Shown: positions 5,964 to 9,399 of the stretch, one piece after another | Layout: each line of letters opens with the position of its first letter | How positions within the stretch are numbered: position 1 is the first letter of the stretch | Assembly: GCA_003532195.1 (NCBI GenBank) | Contig: DOFA01000148.1 | Location: 1 to 9,399, forward strand | DNA from: Clostridiales bacterium | Lineage (GTDB): Bacteria; Bacillota; Clostridia; Saccharofermentanales; UBA5734 | Length of the DNA: 9,399 nucleotides | Direction of reading: 5' to 3' | Notes under the pieces: generated by a model | Database searches by the model: none | Told to the model about the DNA's origin: nothing | Seen by the model: only the letters and a program-made list of their open reading frames with translations | Position numbers and translations under genes: made by a program

Positions 5964-7457
5964 TTAAGTCTGATGCCGCCAGGCTTGCGGATATAAGTTT
6001 TTCAAGTGTCCGCCCGGCATGGGCTTGACCCAGCCCAAAGGCCAGCGGCCTCCCTCCATGTCTTCCAAAACGACCGCCGAGTATTCACCCGCCTCAGCCG
6101 AAACCGTATTTCCAAAACTTATTGTTTCGCCGTGCAAATATCTGCGGATCAAGTCGGATTTCAACGTCCCGCCGACTGCCCGTTTCAAGTCGCCGGCCTT
6201 CAAGCTGAGCAAGAATGACTGGGACGGCTCATAGATCAGCCGGCCGCCGCGAATCGGCCGCATTTGGCCGAGATAGAGGCCGGTTTTGACTTTCTTCAGA
6301 TCAGACAGAACGGTCATGGCGGCCGGCAGCAGATGCAGGCAGCCGCGGTCGCAGCGCAGCCATCCGTCCCGGCAGGCCTGTTGGATGCGCGCCAAACCGG
6401 CGTCAGATAAATTTTGGCGGCAAAAATCCGCAAACACCTGATTCGCGGCTGCATCGGCCATTTCCGGCTCCTGCCGTTTCCCGGCCGAGAACACTTGCTC
6501 CGGCACATCCGCGGATTCATCGCTGCTGTCTTTTTGCAGCAACGCGCAGTAATGGCCTTCACCAGCGGCCTGGTGCGGCCAGATGCGCGCCGTACCCGTC
6601 AGATCAGACCGCAGAGGCAAACCGTCGCTGACACCGGAATCTTTATGGATCGGCACGATCCGGCTTTCCGGATGCTGTTCGATAAATCCCAGGATCAGCG
6701 CTTCATTTTCTGCCAGGGAAAACGAGCAAGTTGAATAGACAAGGCGGCCGCCCGGCCGCAGCATTGTCCAGGCAGCCTCAAGAATGCTGATCTGAAGCGC
6801 GGTGCAAGGGGCGCTGCCATAAGCGAGCCAGCTTTCGATTGCGGAAGGATCGCGGCGGAACATCCCCGAACCGGAGCAAGGGGCGTCAACCAGCACCCGG
6901 TCGAAATACCCCGGCAGATTCTGCGCCAGATGCTGCGGGGTTTCCTGGGTGATCAGGCAATTGGCGCAGCCGGTCAGTTCGACATTGTGCAGCAGCGCCC
7001 GGACCCTGACGGCAGAAACATCATTGGCCCAGAGAAGGCCTTCGCCCCGCAGATCGGCGGCGATGCGGCAGGTCTTCCCGCCCGGGGCAGCACACAGATC
7101 GAGAATCCGGTCGCCCGGCCGGGCAGCGAGTACGGCCGCCGGCAGCATAGCACTGGGTTCCTGGATATAATACAAACCGGCGGCATAACTAGCCAGCTTG
7201 CCGGGTTGGCATCCGGCCGGCAGATATAATCCGTCATCAGACCAGGTGACCGGCGCCAGGTAATCCGGATCAAGACCAAGTTCAGCCGCCAGCAGATTTT
7301 GTAAATCCTGACGGCTGATTTTCAAGGTATTGGCGCGCAGGCCGCCGGCTGGCGCCTGACGGAAACAAGCCTGGAAATCGGGCCATTCCTTTTCCCTGCC
7401 GAATTGGCGGAAAAGCGCCTGCATCTCTTCAGTGAAAGAAGGTGGCAGAGGTTTCAT
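5964..7457 (-). CDS. rsmF: RsmF-like rRNA (cytosine-C5) methyltransferase
   Basis: A SAM-dependent NOL1/NOP2/Sun-family m5C methyltransferase, predicted to act on 16S rRNA in the decoding region; exact target cytidines cannot be read from sequence. In the 497-residue product: an N-terminal substrate-binding part (1-110, including GGLRANTLK at 38-46); SAM motif I DLCAAPGGKT (120-129); motif IV DAPCSGSGMF (191-200) with the product-release Cys194; motif VI YSTCSF with catalytic Cys244; RIWPHQAAGEGHYCALL (291-307); then a C-terminal region (about 340-495) with the RsmF-type PUA-like module ending WPLGWVKPMPGG. Length and domain order fit Bacillota RsmF. No Shine-Dalgarno sequence is visible before ATG 7457, which overlaps the stop of the upstream peptidase gene as ATGA, so translation is probably coupled. 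RsmB is the nearest alternative, but the C-terminal module favours RsmF. Confidence 0.93.
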   Translation of the reverse strand: MKPLPPSFTEEMQALFRQFGREKEWPDFQACFRQAPAGGLRANTLKISRQDLQNLLAAELGLDPDYLAPVTWSDDGLYLPAGCQPGKLASYAAGLYYIQEPSAMLPAAVLAARPGDRILDLCAAPGGKTCRIAADLRGEGLLWANDVSAVRVRALLHNVELTGCANCLITQETPQHLAQNLPGYFDRVLVDAPCSGSGMFRRDPSAIESWLAYGSAPCTALQISILEAAWTMLRPGGRLVYSTCSFSLAENEALILGFIEQHPESRIVPIHKDSGVSDGLPLRSDLTGTARIWPHQAAGEGHYCALLQKDSSDESADVPEQVFSAGKRQEPEMADAAANQVFADFCRQNLSDAGLARIQQACRDGWLRCDRGCLHLLPAAMTVLSDLKKVKTGLYLGQMRPIRGGRLIYEPSQSFLLSLKAGDLKRAVGGTLKSDLIRRYLHGETISFGNTVSAEAGEYSAVVLEDMEGGRWPLGWVKPMPGGHLKNLYPQAWRHQT

Positions 7458-9145
7458 AGGCGAAGAAAATCACAGGCTGCGTAAGCAACCTTCTTGATGG
7501 TGCCAATATCAAACGGCGAAGCCAGACCGGCTTGCTCCAGCAGTTTCAGGAATGTGTCCCGCCCGCCAAGCCTGCACAGACGGTCGTATTGCTTCCAGGC
7601 TTTTGCCGGATCCTTGCGGCTGGTATGCCAAAGGTCAAGCGCCACCAGGTCGGCCAGCAAATAATCAATATAATAAAAGGGAGAAACAAAAATGTGCTGC
7701 TTCTTCTGCCAGGCGCCGCCTTTATTATAGAAGGAATCATCGCCATAATTCAAATCCGGCTGATAGCGGCATTCCAGGTTCTGCCAGACCTGGTGCCTCT
7801 GCTCGGGCGTCAGGCCGGGCTGTTCATAGATGACATGCTGGAATTCATCAACCATGCAAGCATAGGGAATGAACAGCAAGGTCTCGGTCATGTGCATCAG
7901 GGTGTAGTTCTCGGCTTCACTGCCAAAAAAGGGCTCCATCAGCGGATAGCTGAGAAATTCCAGGGCTGTGGAATGTATTTCACAAGTTTCGAGGGTGGGT
8001 TGGCGGTATTCCAGCAAGGTCAGATCCGGCAGGCTGCACAGGCTGGCATAGGCATGCCCGGATTCGTGAAGCAAGGTCGTAACATCCTGGGCTGTGCCGC
8101 TGGCATTCATGAGAATGAAGGGCATGCCGGCATTGACGATGGTTTCGCAATAACCGCCAGGAGCCTTGTTCGGCCGCGCTTCCAGATCCAGGCAGCCGCT
8201 GTCTGACAATCGGCGCAGAAAGGAAGGGTCCTGACCGGTCAGGCTAGCGAGAAGTCTGGATGTTTGATCCGGCAGAGATGCAAGCGGAATCTGCAGCTGC
8301 GGATTTCCGGCCGGGAAAAGGCAGGGCAGATCATAATAATTCAAGGCGTCCAGGTTCAGGCGGCGGCGCTGCAAACGGCGTATCTCGCCTGTTAGCGGCA
8401 CGATGTAGCGAACAACCGCCTGGCGCAGCGCTTCAATTTGGCTGCGCTGATAATCGAAGCGCTCCATCCGCTTGTAACCGACCTCAATAAACGAAGCCAG
8501 GCCGAGCCGGCTGCTGATCCGGTTCCGGACCGACACCAGCTGGTCAAACAAGGCATCCAGGCTGGCAGCCCGGCTGGCCAGCCAGTCTGCTTCTGCCCGG
8601 TGAACGGCCTGGCGGACCTGCCGGTCGGGTGATTGCAGCAGCGGCTCCAGCTGTGCCAACGTATAAACTTTACCGTCCAGCGGTATCGCAGCGGCCGACA
8701 TCAGCTGCAGATAATCCGAGGCCAGGCGGTTTTCCTCAGCCAGGTCTTCAACAATCTTGTCCTGGACGATTTCGCGCAGATTCTCGGCTTTACGGAAAAT
8801 CAAGCTGCCATAGTGGTTTTCCAGTTCCATACGATGCCGCGATCCGAGCATCGCTGTATAAAATGCCTGGGTTTCCTGAGCGACGCGGGCATCGGTCTGG
8901 TCATAGTAAGCCTGTTCGGCGGTATAAAAAGGATCGTCGGTCTTCTGGTCGTGGCGGATGCGGGCGACGGCAGACTGCGACTGGTATATGCCCAGGAGTG
9001 CCTGGATCTCCGTGACCGCCTGGATAGCCGCAGCCGGACTGATTGCCAGGCGCAGCCTCATGCGCGCCTTGCGCATGCCGTTAATCAACGGTTTTTGTTC
9101 GGCGCGCTGGTAAGGCCACTGTTGAAAATGACGCATCATGCCCAA
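7454..9145 (-). CDS. M3 family zinc oligoendopeptidase
   Basis: A cytosolic zinc metallopeptidase that cleaves short peptides, probably finishing peptide breakdown inside the cell. The 563-residue product carries the M3 zinc site HESGH (H360, E361, H364) and, 25 residues on, E389 in CEIHSTALEF as third ligand, the spacing seen in thimet oligopeptidase. The C-terminal YYIDYLLADLVALDLW (491-506) is the typical M3 substrate-side helix. No signal peptide is visible. It resembles the clostridial M3 group distinct from classical PepF, so no symbol is given. The start is TTG 9145, 6 bases after GGAGG; in-frame ATG codons at 9139 and 9136 are 12 and 15 bases away and are alternatives, changing the protein by only 2-3 residues. 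It begins 12 bases after argS ends and overlaps the rsmF start by 4 bases, so it sits in one operon with them. Confidence 0.95.
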   Translation of the reverse strand: MGMMRHFQQWPYQRAEQKPLINGMRKARMRLRLAISPAAAIQAVTEIQALLGIYQSQSAVARIRHDQKTDDPFYTAEQAYYDQTDARVAQETQAFYTAMLGSRHRMELENHYGSLIFRKAENLREIVQDKIVEDLAEENRLASDYLQLMSAAAIPLDGKVYTLAQLEPLLQSPDRQVRQAVHRAEADWLASRAASLDALFDQLVSVRNRISSRLGLASFIEVGYKRMERFDYQRSQIEALRQAVVRYIVPLTGEIRRLQRRRLNLDALNYYDLPCLFPAGNPQLQIPLASLPDQTSRLLASLTGQDPSFLRRLSDSGCLDLEARPNKAPGGYCETIVNAGMPFILMNASGTAQDVTTLLHESGHAYASLCSLPDLTLLEYRQPTLETCEIHSTALEFLSYPLMEPFFGSEAENYTLMHMTETLLFIPYACMVDEFQHVIYEQPGLTPEQRHQVWQNLECRYQPDLNYGDDSFYNKGGAWQKKQHIFVSPFYYIDYLLADLVALDLWHTSRKDPAKAWKQYDRLCRLGGRDTFLKLLEQAGLASPFDIGTIKKVAYAACDFLRL

Positions 9146-9151
9146 AAAGAA

Positions 9152-9156
9152 CCTCC
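9152..9156 (-). promoter_or_regulatory. Ribosome binding site of the M3 peptidase gene
   Basis: The minus strand reads GGAGG in the 12-base gap after the argS stop. It is 6 bases from TTG 9145 and 12 from ATG 9139, favouring the TTG start, though not decisively. Confidence 0.7.
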
Positions 9157-9157
9157 G

Positions 9158-9399
9158 CTACATACGCTCCACCGCGGCAATGCCGACGAGCTCCAGCCCG
9201 GTCCGGATTGTCAGGCAGACGGCTTGCAGCAAAGCCAGCCTGGCTGTTTTCAAAGCCGGGTCAGCCGTCCCGAGGATCGATTCTGTATTGTAGTATTTGT
9301 TAAATGTTCGGGCTAGCAGCGTGATCTGGCGGACCAGCAGGTAAGGTTCGTAAACCTGGGCGGCTTTGGCGACCGTCGCGGCAAATCCTTCCATCAGTT
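9158..9399 (-). CDS. argS: Arginyl-tRNA synthetase, C-terminal fragment
   Basis: Only the last 79 or so codons are in the window; the gene continues past the right edge, so the ATG at 9394 is internal. The full enzyme charges tRNA-Arg with arginine using ATP. What is visible is the end of the DALR-type all-helical anticodon-binding domain: YEPYLLVRQITLLARTFNKY, then a variable loop, then ARLALLQAV and the C-terminal TGLELVGI-VERM ending that is characteristic of ArgS (family form GL.LLGI..PERM). The HIGH and KMSKS catalytic motifs would lie outside. The stop is followed after 12 bases by the M3 peptidase gene, so argS is likely upstream in the same transcript. CysS and other class I synthetases end differently, so ArgS is the clear choice. 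Confidence 0.9.
   Translation of the reverse strand, partial: LMEGFAATVAKAAQVYEPYLLVRQITLLARTFNKYYNTESILGTADPALKTARLALLQAVCLTIRTGLELVGIAAVERM

Noticed and set aside
5953..5969. GACTT/AAGTC hairpin at the rsmF stop as a terminator
   Set aside because: A 5-bp stem with a 7-base loop and no following T run.
6744..6759. GCGGCC-GCCC-GGCCGC palindrome
   Set aside because: Lies within rsmF codons for a conserved RPGGRL stretch; explained by GC-rich coding.
7532..9316. Long plus-strand ORFs at 7532-8206 and 8633-9316, antisense to the peptidase and argS
   Set aside because: No recognisable domain, composition typical of antisense frames, and the opposite strand carries clear M3 and ArgS motifs.

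Overview
The window looks like ordinary chromosomal DNA from a GC-rich (by eye, mid to high fifties percent) member of the Bacillota, probably Clostridia or a relative. The clues are strong GGAGG-type ribosome binding sites, a PheB-type ACT protein next to homoserine dehydrogenase, a long glutamine synthetase with a helical C-terminal extension of the kind found in clostridia, and an M3 oligoendopeptidase of the non-PepF type. This is a judgement from protein style, not from a search. There are no mobile elements, RNA genes, CRISPR arrays or phage genes that I can see.

Layout. Positions 1-1704 hold the only plus-strand gene, a glutamine synthetase cut at its 5' end by the window edge. Everything else is on the minus strand. 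Read in the direction of transcription from the right edge, the order is: argS (3' end only), M3 oligoendopeptidase, rsmF-like rRNA methyltransferase, rdgB, pheB-like ACT protein, hom, and a PAS-GGDEF-EAL protein that ends 24 bases from the end of the glutamine synthetase gene. The gaps are 12, -4, 40, 61, 35 (after correcting the hom start) and 49 bases or fewer. No gene-free stretch exceeds 100 bases.

Functionally there are three blocks. argS, the peptidase, rsmF and rdgB form a tight housekeeping run: tRNA charging, peptide turnover, rRNA m5C methylation and removal of damaged purine nucleotides. pheB and hom form an amino-acid block at the aspartate-semialdehyde to homoserine branch toward threonine and methionine. 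A good promoter candidate overlaps the rdgB stop codon and would drive it separately. The diguanylate cyclase/phosphodiesterase gene has its own near-perfect extended -10 element and is probably independently transcribed.

I found no convincing undescribed multi-gene system. The points most worth a second look are small: the start of the GGDEF-EAL gene (a strong Shine-Dalgarno sequence aimed at an in-frame ACG, plus an 11-codon ORF overlapping the next ATG), the degenerate ACT-like tail of Hom beside a free-standing ACT protein, a Ser in place of the usual Asp in the EAL K-I-D motif, the rdgB stop codon serving as the TGn of a promoter, and a bulged hairpin just before the hom ribosome binding site.
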